A stretch of 14,116 bases of DNA from Sphingobium sp. GTDB taxonomy: Bacteria > Pseudomonadota > Alphaproteobacteria > Sphingomonadales > Sphingomonadaceae. Below, in pieces: positions 6,009 through 13,552 of this stretch. The stretch spans positions 1 through 14,116 of the forward strand of contig JAGVJS010000079.1 in the NCBI GenBank assembly GCA_020051025.1. Reading direction: 5' to 3'. The notes beneath the pieces were generated by a model, which made no database searches, was not told the DNA's origin, and saw only the letters and a program-made list of their open reading frames with translations. A program made the position numbers and the translations under genes. How positions within the stretch are numbered: position 1 is the stretch's first letter; each line of letters begins with the position of its first letter.

Positions 6009-8984
6009 TCAGAAGTTGAAGCGGACACCCGCGCGATAGATGCGGCCCAGCGTGTCGTAGAGCGCCGGGTTGATATCCAGACCGGTGTTGGTCTGGGGCG
6101 AGGCGACCGGATCCTTGTCGAACAGATTGTCGACCTTGCCATAGATGGACAGATTGCCGCTGAACTTGAAGGTCGCGCCGATATCTACGTAGAAGGCGCC
6201 CTTCATCTTGTTACGGTCGATCGTCGGATGGTTTGCGGTCGATGCCGGGCAGGACGACTGGCAGACCACATATTGATTGCCGAACGTGCCATCGCTGAAC
6301 CAGCGTTCCTGCACCGTCAGGCTGAACCGGTCGCTGTCATAGGTTTGCACGGCGAGCCATTTCCAGTTTGGCGTCGCGCCATTGTTCGCGCCGGCCTGAT
6401 CAACCGGATCGACGCCGGCGATGCCGGCATTGACGATGAATTTCTGGATGTGGGTGCCCAGCGCACGGACCGTGAAGTTGCCCGGCAGACCCAGCGGCTG
6501 CTGCCACTGATAGCTGGCCTCGATATCGAAGCCGCTGGTTTTCCAGGACGCCAGATTGAACGGCTGGACATTGACGAAGTTGGTGCCCTGCGCGCCGTCC
6601 AGCTGGAATCCGCCGCAAAAGGTCTGATTGCCTTCAAAGCAGAAGCGCACGATCTGGTCGGCGGACAGGCTGGATACGACGCCGCTCAGCTTGATGTTGT
6701 AATAGTCGAACGACAGGCTGAGGCCCGGCAGCCATTCCGGCCGCGCCAGCACGACGCCCAGTTCGGTGTTTCGCGCGACTTCCGGGCGCAAATTGGGATT
6801 GCCGACAACATTCTGGAAGACCTGCACCGCCTGATTGCGGAACGGATCGTTGAAGTTGGGCAAGGTCGTGACCGTCGGCGCGGCGAAGAGTTCCGACAGG
6901 TTGGGCGCGCGCACGTCGCGTGAGGTGACAGCGCGCAGGCGCAGGCCGCTGAGCGGCGTATCCCAGGTGCCGCCAACCTTCCATGTCCACACCGTGCCAG
7001 AGGTGCTGTAATGGGTGCCGCGCCCGGCTGCGTTCAGATTGGCGCGACCGATGGACTGGCTGTCGAATATAGGCAGATCAACTTCCAGATAGCCTTCATA
7101 GACTTCATATTTGCCACGGCCATTCTTGTAGTTGCCGGCAGCCCAGTTGCTGCCCAGTTGGGCATTGAGCAAAGGGTCGGCCGGATAATCGGGGCTGTTG
7201 GGGCTGAGCGGCGACACGCCCGCGCCATAGGGATCGGCATTCACGCGGTAAAATTCACGGCGATATTCGCCGCCGAACGCGATCGACACCGGGCCGGCCC
7301 ACAGGTCGAAGGGGTTGCCCGAGAGGTTGAGGCTGGCGACGTCCTGGGTCAGCTTGGTATGCTGGAAAGGGCCATTTTCGTGCGGGGCGACATAAGCGAG
7401 CGCGGAAGCGGACGGCGCGAAATTGCCGAAGATGTTGATCGGCTGGCAGCCATTGGCGCGCGCCACCGGGTCGCGGCAGACGATCGCACCGTTAAGGGTT
7501 ATCGCATCGGTCGCAGCGACATAGCGGTTCTGCAACACGATATCGCGGACCCGAATGTCGGAAATGGTGATGCCATGCTCATAATAGGCATCGTAATTCC
7601 AGTCGGTGCCGCCCAGATCGAACTTGCCCTTCAATCCGCCGACGAAGCGATATTGTTTCCGGTCGGTATAGACTTGCGGATCGGGGAAGGAGGCATTGCT
7701 CGACCCGAAGCCGAAAGAGGTAATACCGGCGGTAGCGCAGGCATCGCGCACCGATTGCGGCAGATAGGGATTGGCGCACTGCACAGTCAGGCTGGCGCGG
7801 CCATAGCCGGGACTAGGCTGGTTATTGGTCTTTACCTGCGCCACATTGACCGTGACATAGGCTTCATTGTCCGGGGCAAAGTCGAAGCCGATCCGGCCAT
7901 AGCCGTTGATGCGCTCCAGCTTCGATTTGAGCGAAGCGCCCGACCCCGGAGCACCCGACAGATCGCCGCCTTCGCAGAAGCTGTTGCCGCGATAGCAGTT
8001 GGTGACGGCACCGGTGCCGGTGGGGACGCCGTTCGAGCCATAATTGAACTGATAGGGCGTGCCATCGGGAGCAAAAGCGATGCCCTGGAGCGGGCCATTG
8101 TTGATGAGGCCATAGCGCGCATATTGATAGGGTTGCGCATAGTCGCGATAATTGAACTGCGGCAGGCCGTTATTGGTCTGGCCAGTGTTCATCAGCGTGG
8201 TGGCGCGATACCAGTTGCGGCTACCGGCCAGATCCGTGCCGAAATCGCCCGCCCCAACGCCGCCTTCATGATCATATTCGCCGCTCAGCACGACATGCAG
8301 GCGATCGTCCATGAAGGATTTGCCATAGGCCGCCTGAACCAGTGCGGTTTCATCATCGCCATATTTGGTGATGCTGCCCAGCACATTGCCCTTGAACCCT
8401 TCGAAATGCGTGTCGGTGATGAAGTTGACGACACCGCCGACCGCGTCCGAACCGTAGGAAGCCGACGCGCCGCCGGTCACGACGTCCACGCGCTTCACCA
8501 GCAACTGCGGGAACATGCTGATGTCCGGCACGCCAGTCACGTTGGCGCCGACGACGCGCTGGCCATCGAGCAGGGTCAGGGTGCGGATCGGCTGGAGGCC
8601 GCGCAGAGAGAAGGAACTGAGGCCCTGCTGGCCGCTCGACGTGCTGAAGGTGCCGGTCGCCGCGCCGGTCGATCCCTGAAGCGAGGGCAATTGCGCAATG
8701 GTGTTGAAGATGTTGGGCTGCGCATTATTGGCGATCTGCTCTTCACCGATCACCGTGGTCGGTGTGGGCGCATTGAAGCCGCTGGTGGTGATGCGCGATC
8801 CGGTGACGACAATATCGGCGGCGCGGGGCGCGGCGGCATCGTCGGCCTGATCCTGCGGCGCGATGCTCTGGGCCTGTGGCGCGGACACGTTCTGGGCCTG
8901 CGCCATGCCGGCCAGCGCCATGGTCGCCACCGCCGCCAGGCTGACGCCGGCCAGTTGCCGATGGATTGCGATCGTCACTTTCAT
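6009..8984 (-). CDS. TonB-dependent outer-membrane receptor
   Basis: The 991-residue protein has a signal peptide (residues 1-30, ending AGMAQA), a TonB box (ADIVVTGSRI, 56-65), a plug domain (about 70-195) with SSFSLRGLQPIRTLTLLDGQ and VDVVTGGASASYGSDAVGG, and a long beta-barrel that ends RAGVRFNF with the terminal phenylalanine needed for barrel insertion. The start is supported by GGAAGG just upstream. It is typical of large sphingomonad/Caulobacter receptors for oligosaccharides and other bulky nutrients rather than a small siderophore receptor, though sequence alone does not prove this. Its promoter region carries the same 16-bp dyad as the GH55-like fusion gene upstream, so the two are probably co-regulated and the receptor likely imports that enzyme's substrate. 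No domain insertion or break is seen. Confidence 0.93.
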   Translation of the reverse strand: MKVTIAIHRQLAGVSLAAVATMALAGMAQAQNVSAPQAQSIAPQDQADDAAAPRAADIVVTGSRITTSGFNAPTPTTVIGEEQIANNAQPNIFNTIAQLPSLQGSTGAATGTFSTSSGQQGLSSFSLRGLQPIRTLTLLDGQRVVGANVTGVPDISMFPQLLVKRVDVVTGGASASYGSDAVGGVVNFITDTHFEGFKGNVLGSITKYGDDETALVQAAYGKSFMDDRLHVVLSGEYDHEGGVGAGDFGTDLAGSRNWYRATTLMNTGQTNNGLPQFNYRDYAQPYQYARYGLINNGPLQGIAFAPDGTPYQFNYGSNGVPTGTGAVTNCYRGNSFCEGGDLSGAPGSGASLKSKLERINGYGRIGFDFAPDNEAYVTVNVAQVKTNNQPSPGYGRASLTVQCANPYLPQSVRDACATAGITSFGFGSSNASFPDPQVYTDRKQYRFVGGLKGKFDLGGTDWNYDAYYEHGITISDIRVRDIVLQNRYVAATDAITLNGAIVCRDPVARANGCQPINIFGNFAPSASALAYVAPHENGPFQHTKLTQDVASLNLSGNPFDLWAGPVSIAFGGEYRREFYRVNADPYGAGVSPLSPNSPDYPADPLLNAQLGSNWAAGNYKNGRGKYEVYEGYLEVDLPIFDSQSIGRANLNAAGRGTHYSTSGTVWTWKVGGTWDTPLSGLRLRAVTSRDVRAPNLSELFAAPTVTTLPNFNDPFRNQAVQVFQNVVGNPNLRPEVARNTELGVVLARPEWLPGLSLSFDYYNIKLSGVVSSLSADQIVRFCFEGNQTFCGGFQLDGAQGTNFVNVQPFNLASWKTSGFDIEASYQWQQPLGLPGNFTVRALGTHIQKFIVNAGIAGVDPVDQAGANNGATPNWKWLAVQTYDSDRFSLTVQERWFSDGTFGNQYVVCQSSCPASTANHPTIDRNKMKGAFYVDIGATFKFSGNLSIYGKVDNLFDKDPVASPQTNTGLDINPALYDTLGRIYRAGVRFNF

Positions 8985-9050
8985 TGATCCTTCCCCTTTA
9001 TATCCGGCCTCCCCTCCCGGAGCCGGTCGCGCCCATGGCGGGCGATCATG

Positions 9051-9064
9051 TAAAACCTATATTC
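9051..9064 (-). promoter_or_regulatory. Candidate -10 region of the TonB receptor gene
   Basis: The minus strand reads GAATATAGG here, the most AT-rich element in the 137-bp region 8985-9121. A weak TTAAGT lies 17 bp upstream of AATATA and overlaps the edge of the dyad at 9084-9099. The segment also resembles half of that dyad (ACCTAT shared). The placement is tentative. Confidence 0.25.
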
Positions 9065-9083
9065 GCGCCATGCCGGCCGCACT

Positions 9084-9099
9084 TAAGACATAGGTCGTA
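9084..9099. promoter_or_regulatory. Shared operator-like dyad, copy A (upstream of the TonB receptor)
   Basis: TAAGACATAGGTCGTA matches its own reverse complement at 12 of 16 positions, with GAC and GTC arms about a TA-containing centre. Including flanks, 19 of 21 positions (9080-9100) are identical to copy B at 12203-12223. It lies about 100 bp before the receptor ATG. It is the best candidate binding site for the GntR/FCD regulator encoded at 12858-13538. Confidence 0.6.
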
Positions 9100-9112
9100 G
9101 ATGCGGCCGCAA

Positions 9113-9128
9113 GCCCTGATTTCAGGGC
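9113..9128 (-). terminator. Short inverted repeat at the 3' end of the GH55-like fusion gene
   Basis: GCCCTGA and TCAGGGC pair across a 2-base centre, overlapping the stop codon of the fusion gene. There is no T tract, so it is a possible weak terminator only. Confidence 0.35.
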
Positions 9129-12100
9129 CTTGCCGCGTAGAGCGCGTGATGCGTCAGGATGAAGAGCGTCCGCCTGTCCGGTCCGCCAAACAGGATCTGC
9201 AAGGGGCGATCGGGCACATCAATGCGCCCCGTTTCCTTGCCGTCCGGGCCATAGACGAAGATCTGCCCGTTCGCGACATAGACACGGCCCTGACCATCGA
9301 CGGCAACGCTCTCGCCGCCGCGGTTGGCGAAGGGCTTGAGATCGGTCAGCGTGCCGCCCGCCCCCACGGTGCCGCTATAGGTCACATTCTCCGACCCGTT
9401 GGTGACGAACAGGCGTTCGCCCACCTTGCCGCCGACAAAGCCATTGGCGTTCAGACCGTCCGACCAGCGCCAGCCCGTATGGTCGATCGGCCCCTGCTGC
9501 CATGTGCGGAAGGCTGGCAAGGACAGGCTGCCGTCAGGCGACAGATATTCCTTCGCCTTGGGCGTGCCGACATCGCGCGCGAACATGTCGGCAAGCGTGG
9601 TGAAATCGTAGGTCTTGTGGTCGAGCTGGTCGCGAAATTCGCCATTATTCCACCAGTTGACCGGCAGCAGCGTCCTTGCCGACCCGCCGGTCCGCACCGG
9701 GGTCGGCTGGATCAGGGTCATCTGATCCTTCGGGCCGTCCGGGTCGATCGAATAGACGCCCCCCTTCGGCCCCAGCGAGGACAGAACAAGCAGGTGCCCC
9801 GATCCGTCGACCGCCAGATTGATGGCGTCGAGCGCATTGTCGCGCACGATTTCCAGCCCCTTGACCTGCGTCCAGCGATGGATGCGCTGGAAGCGGCGGT
9901 CGATGAAATAGAGTGCGCCTTTCGCATCCACCGCCGCGCCGGAGATCGACCAGAAACCGTCCTCCAGCTTTTCGACCCTGGCGCTGCTGGGCGGCGTGGC
10001 CGCGATCTTGCGGTCGGATGCGCCGATGTCGAGGCTGGCAAATTCGCGCTCGCGCACGAACAGCTTGCGGCTGACATCCTCGATCGCATTGTCGAACGGA
10101 TATTTGCTGGCTCGCAGGAAGGTGCCGCAGCCTTCATCGTCGCAGGTCGCATAGCCGCTTTCCGCATTGATATGCACGTTGCGGAAGCGGATGTCGCTGG
10201 AGTTAGTCAGCTTCACCGCGCTTTTTTCCGGCGCATAGGTGCGCGTGACCCGATAGCCATGATAGTTGGCGAACAGCAGATTGCTGGAATTGCGGATGTC
10301 GAGCGAGATGGCGTCGGGCCCGTCATCGACCTCCTGCTCGGTCTGCGGGGCAAGGAACTCCCAATTCTGCACATTGTCGAGGACGATCTCGTTACGGGCA
10401 TGATGTTCGACCGACATTTCATAGACATGGCCGGGCGTGCTGGTGTTGGTGATATGCAGGCCCGATTGCGCGAAACTGTTGGGACTCCACACGTCGGCGA
10501 AGGTGCCGCCGCCGCCATCCGTCACCCAGATGCTGGGATATTGCGCGTCGAGCCGCCCGTCCGTGACCGGATCGCCGGTATTGACCCGCAGCGCGCCCAG
10601 CATCTTGCCATCGGCGGTCGGCGTACCGCCGCCGCCCATGATCTTGACGTCCTCGACCAGACTTTTTTCGCCCGACCGCCACAGCAGGGCGGAAGCGCGC
10701 GGGTTGATGCGGCCGGTGAAGAGGCCGAGGCCCGACAGGATATTGTCGCCGCCTTTGGGACTTTCCAGGATCGGCAGCACGGATCCCAGGCCGGCATGGG
10801 CAGGATTGTCGTCGGGGATATAGAGCTGGGTGATAGCCGGATGCAGGCCGATCAGCACGCTGTCGGGGCGCAGGGTCAGCTTGTTCGTGACCTTGTAGAA
10901 TCCGGTCGGGAAATAGAGGATGCGATGACTGTCGATCGCCTTCTGGATTGCGACGGTATCGTCCGCCTTGCCATCCCCCATCGCGCCCAGCGTGCGGATA
11001 TTGACCCAGTCGCTCATAGGCGGCAGGTCGCGGATAGCCCCTTCGCGCCGGGCGGGCATGGCGGAGAGCGGCTGGATATCCGCTTGCGTCTTATATTCGC
11101 CGCTATGGCCGAGGTCAGGCACGGAAAGGCCATAGGAGAAGCTGGCGACCTTATAGGCCTTGCCCTTGCCGTCGATTGTCTTGCCGCTGTCGCGGAAACG
11201 GGCGAAGACGGGGCTGTTCTCGACAAGCGCATTATCGAAGCCGATCTGGGTAAAGACATTCTTCTCGTTCGAAATGACGATGCCGGCCTTCGATATATTT
11301 GCGAAGCGGACATCCTTGCCCCAGAGGCTGTCGCTATAGCCGCGGTCGATCTCTATCCCGACCGGCGTGTTGCGGATAGCGACGTTGACGAGCGTCAAGT
11401 CGACCTCATGCTCGCGAATGGCCGCGTCGCGCTGGCCGTCGAAGGTCGAATCCAGCAGGGTGAACTGCCAGGCGGGAGAGGTTTTTTCCGTGACGATGCC
11501 ATAGCGGCCGCCCTGAAAATGGACATTTTCGATGACATTGCCCGCCTGATAGACGCCGGCGAAGGCGGTGCCGAGCCGGAATTCCATATGGCTGAGGAAG
11601 GCATGCTGCGCCATGCGGAAACGCACGCCGGCAGCCGCCGGATTGCCCGCGCCGATCTCGATATCGACATTGCTCATCGAGGAATAGAAAGTGCCGGAAT
11701 TAGCGTCGCGGACGATCTTGTCGCGCGGCACCACGGTCGGCACCGGGACCGGCACCTGACCAACTTTATATTGGTCGCCGCCGGCGAAGATCACCATGGT
11801 CGACACGCCCTGCTGGAAGCCCGGCGTATTGGCGCCGAGCAGCAGGACGGGCCGGGTCGGCCCGACGCCATAGACACGCACGCCCGCCGGCACGATCAGC
11901 GATCGGGTGATGCGATAGGTGCCCGACGGCAGGAAGACGAGGCCATGGCCGGTCTTGTCACGGGCCTGATCCAGTGCCTGCTGAATCGCGGCACTGTCGT
12001 CCGCCTTACCGTCGCCCTTCGCCCTGACCGTCACCGCATGGGGTTCATCCGGGGCGACCGGGAAGACGGAAGGACCAGCGGCCCAGGCCGGCGCGCTGAG

Positions 12101-12145
12101 GGTCGTCGCCGCCAGTAACGCCGCGATCATGCTGCATCGGATCAT
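9122..12145 (-). CDS. Exported GH55-like double beta-helix protein fused to an SMP-30/gluconolactonase-type propeller
   Basis: The 1007-residue product has a signal peptide (MIRCSMIAALLAATTLSA, then PAWA). Two tandem pectate-lyase-superfamily beta-helix domains follow, each opened by the same signature: AKGDGKADDSAAIQQALD (42-59) and GAMGDGKADDTVAIQKAID (387-405). This doubled layout is that of GH55 exo-beta-1,3-glucanases. The second helix carries VEHH (E580) and, 23 residues on, QTEQE (E603), resembling the paired glutamates of GH55. From about 725 to 1007 lies a six-bladed propeller of the SMP-30/gluconolactonase type (ALYFIDRRFQRIHRW at 744-758, QILFGGPDRRTLFI at 983-996). The ATG at 12145 has GGAGAGG 5 bases upstream; the in-frame ATG at 12214 lies in the operator dyad. 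Likely role: periplasmic beta-glucan oligosaccharide cleavage linked to gluconate formation. Lactonase activity is doubtful, since the first metal glutamate appears replaced by S735. Confidence 0.85.
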   Translation of the reverse strand: MIRCSMIAALLAATTLSAPAWAAGPSVFPVAPDEPHAVTVRAKGDGKADDSAAIQQALDQARDKTGHGLVFLPSGTYRITRSLIVPAGVRVYGVGPTRPVLLLGANTPGFQQGVSTMVIFAGGDQYKVGQVPVPVPTVVPRDKIVRDANSGTFYSSMSNVDIEIGAGNPAAAGVRFRMAQHAFLSHMEFRLGTAFAGVYQAGNVIENVHFQGGRYGIVTEKTSPAWQFTLLDSTFDGQRDAAIREHEVDLTLVNVAIRNTPVGIEIDRGYSDSLWGKDVRFANISKAGIVISNEKNVFTQIGFDNALVENSPVFARFRDSGKTIDGKGKAYKVASFSYGLSVPDLGHSGEYKTQADIQPLSAMPARREGAIRDLPPMSDWVNIRTLGAMGDGKADDTVAIQKAIDSHRILYFPTGFYKVTNKLTLRPDSVLIGLHPAITQLYIPDDNPAHAGLGSVLPILESPKGGDNILSGLGLFTGRINPRASALLWRSGEKSLVEDVKIMGGGGTPTADGKMLGALRVNTGDPVTDGRLDAQYPSIWVTDGGGGTFADVWSPNSFAQSGLHITNTSTPGHVYEMSVEHHARNEIVLDNVQNWEFLAPQTEQEVDDGPDAISLDIRNSSNLLFANYHGYRVTRTYAPEKSAVKLTNSSDIRFRNVHINAESGYATCDDEGCGTFLRASKYPFDNAIEDVSRKLFVREREFASLDIGASDRKIAATPPSSARVEKLEDGFWSISGAAVDAKGALYFIDRRFQRIHRWTQVKGLEIVRDNALDAINLAVDGSGHLLVLSSLGPKGGVYSIDPDGPKDQMTLIQPTPVRTGGSARTLLPVNWWNNGEFRDQLDHKTYDFTTLADMFARDVGTPKAKEYLSPDGSLSLPAFRTWQQGPIDHTGWRWSDGLNANGFVGGKVGERLFVTNGSENVTYSGTVGAGGTLTDLKPFANRGGESVAVDGQGRVYVANGQIFVYGPDGKETGRIDVPDRPLQILFGGPDRRTLFILTHHALYAARP

Positions 12146-12150
12146 AGCCG

Positions 12151-12157
12151 CCTCTCC
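12151..12157 (-). promoter_or_regulatory. Ribosome binding site that decides the fusion gene start
   Basis: On the minus strand GGAGAGG lies 5 bases before the ATG at 12145 and directly upstream of a good signal peptide. The other in-frame ATGs at 12163 and 12214 have no such site. Confidence 0.7.
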
Positions 12158-12206
12158 ATTCATTGCGTTGCGTGCAGGGCTAGGAGGCGCGACAGGCTTT
12201 GGCACT

Positions 12207-12222
12207 TGCGACATAGGTCGTA
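12207..12222. promoter_or_regulatory. Shared operator-like dyad, copy B (between the fusion gene and gntK)
   Basis: TGCGACATAGGTCGTA matches its reverse complement at 12 of 16 positions; its inner ten bases are a GAC/GTC inverted repeat and the whole element nearly repeats copy A. It lies in the 211-bp divergent region 12146-12356, about 62 bp before the fusion gene ATG and 135 bp before the gntK ATG, so it could control both. Otherwise this region shows only an AT-rich TTTATA near 12244-12250 that might be a -10 for gntK. Confidence 0.6.
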
Positions 12223-12356
12223 GTTTTCAGGCCCCTGTCCGCACATTTATAGGCAAGCGCACCACCACGATGGCCCCATGGCCTCGTTCGCCTGCAAGGG
12301 ACGCGCCCGTGCCGTCATCATCGCCATCCTCAGCCCCCACTGACCAGTCGAATCCC

Positions 12357-12851
12357 ATGGCCATCATCGTCATGGGGGTGAGCGGCTGCGGCAAATCGAC
12401 GCTGGGGGCGTTGCTGGCCGAGGCGCTGGCCTGCCCCTTTCTGGAAGGAGACGATTTCCACGCGCGCGAAGCGGTGGCCAAGATGCGCGGCGGGAAGCCG
12501 TTGACGGATGAGGATCGCTGGCCCTGGCTCGACCGGTTGGGCGCGGCGACTGCGACAGCGAGCGAGACACATGGCGCGGCGGTCGCTGCCTGTTCCGCCT
12601 TGCGGGAAAGCTATCGCGACCGGCTGCGATCGGCGATCGGCAGCCAGTTGCGGTTCGTGCTGCTGGATACTGATCGGGAGACATTGCTGGCGCGCATCAG
12701 CAACCGGCCGGGCCATTATATGCCTGCGACTTTGCTGGACAGCCAGCTTGCGACGCTGGAGCGGCCCGCGCCCGACGCGCATATGATGATCCTGACCACT
12801 GACGCCCCACCGGACTTGCTGCGTGACCGGGTATTGAACTGGCTCGCCTGA
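12357..12851 (+). CDS. gntK: Gluconokinase (D-gluconate to 6-phosphogluconate)
   Basis: The 164-residue length is normal for the GntK family. It has a P-loop, GVSGCGKST (7-15), then GDDFH (31-35) and MRGGKPLTDEDRWPWL (43-58), the gluconate-binding and core region. These are followed by ACSALRESYRDRLR (78-91) and RPGHYMPATLLDSQLATLE (117-135), all strongly conserved in gluconokinases. It phosphorylates gluconate with ATP in the cytosol and feeds the Entner-Doudoroff pathway. The reading frame is open upstream to 12129, but the P-loop fold starts right at MAIIVMG; no clear ribosome site precedes 12357, so a start further up (for example near 12270) cannot be excluded. It is divergent from the fusion gene and converges on the GntR gene with only 6 bases between stops. 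Confidence 0.95.
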   Translation: MAIIVMGVSGCGKSTLGALLAEALACPFLEGDDFHAREAVAKMRGGKPLTDEDRWPWLDRLGAATATASETHGAAVAACSALRESYRDRLRSAIGSQLRFVLLDTDRETLLARISNRPGHYMPATLLDSQLATLERPAPDAHMMILTTDAPPDLLRDRVLNWLA

Positions 12852-12872
12852 CCCGTTTCAGGGCATCAGGCG
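12845..12872. terminator. Probable bidirectional terminator between gntK and the GntR gene
   Basis: CGCCTGACCC and GGG-CA-TCAGGCG form a stem of 10 pairs with a 2-base bulge and a 6-base loop, spanning both stop codons (gntK at 12849-12851, GntR at 12858-12860). No T tract follows on either strand. Confidence 0.55.
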
Positions 12873-13538
12873 ACGGCGGCCTTCCCATAAGTGCCAGCGC
12901 ATGGCGAGCGCCGCGCCTTCCGGATCCTGCGCACGGATGGCGGCGACGATCTGTTCATGTTCGCGCAGCATCGTGGCGATGACGTCGGGCGGGCGCGAAC
13001 GGCTGATATCGACGCCGGCGCGCATGATCTTGTCCACATCGCCATGCAGCGCGTCGAAAGCGATCAGGAAGGCCGGATTGCCGGTCGCCTCGGCAATGCG
13101 TCGGTGCAGTTCCATATCCTCGACATGGGCCGGTTCGCTGGACAGGAGCGCGGCGCGCAACATTTCCATGCCATCCTCGACATAAGCCATTTCCTGCACA
13201 GTCCGGCGGGTCGCGGCCAGACGCGCCGCCTCCGCCTCCAGCACGAAGCGCACTTCATAACTGCCAAGTGTCGTCGGCAGTTCAGTCGATGGCATGAACA
13301 TGGCAAGACGATCGGACGGGCGGCTCTTGACGAAGGAACCGGCGCCCCGCCGCGCCTCTGTAATGCCGTCCGATGCCAGCCGCATCAGCGCTTCGCGCAC
13401 GATCGCGCGGGACACGCCGAACATTTCCGCCAGCCGCGCCTCCGACGGCAGACGCGCGCCGACCTCCAGACCGTCCGACTTTATGATGTCGACGATCTGG
13501 GCATAGACATGGTCGGAAAGGCGCGCCTGGCTCATCAT
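12858..13538 (-). CDS. GntR-family transcriptional regulator, FadR/FCD subfamily
   Basis: The 226-residue protein has an N-terminal winged helix-turn-helix (about 5-72) with ARLPSEARLAEMFGVSRAIVREAL and the wing RRGAGSFV, both typical of GntR proteins. An all-helical FCD ligand domain follows (about 90-220). The metal/ligand residues of FCD proteins are visible: D141 and H145 (DMELHRRIAEATGNP), H194 (LREHEQI) and H216 (MRWHLWEG). Two adjacent ATGs (13538, 13535) are both possible starts. It follows the GntP permease gene by 14 bases, so they form an operon. Such regulators usually respond to a small organic or sugar acid; gluconate or 6-phosphogluconate is the likely effector here, and the two dyads at 9084 and 12207 are candidate operators. 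Both of the last points are inference. Confidence 0.92.
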   Translation of the reverse strand: MMSQARLSDHVYAQIVDIIKSDGLEVGARLPSEARLAEMFGVSRAIVREALMRLASDGITEARRGAGSFVKSRPSDRLAMFMPSTELPTTLGSYEVRFVLEAEAARLAATRRTVQEMAYVEDGMEMLRAALLSSEPAHVEDMELHRRIAEATGNPAFLIAFDALHGDVDKIMRAGVDISRSRPPDVIATMLREHEQIVAAIRAQDPEGAALAMRWHLWEGRRRLMP

Positions 13539-13552
13539 GATCCATCCCCTAG

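Noticed and set aside
7011..8987. A 658-codon plus-strand open frame opposite the TonB receptor
   Set aside because: It is antisense to a clear receptor with TonB box, plug and terminal phenylalanine; its translation shows no recognisable domain and a composition typical of shadow frames.
9101..12118. A 1005-codon open frame on the plus strand opposite the fusion gene
   Set aside because: The minus frame has a signal peptide, repeated domain signatures and a ribosome site. The plus frame has none of these and reads as the Asp/Arg/Ile-rich antisense typical of high-GC genes.
12146..12214. Longer start for the fusion gene at 12214
   Set aside because: It would place the start codon within the operator-like dyad, has no ribosome site, and would bury the signal peptide behind 23 residues.
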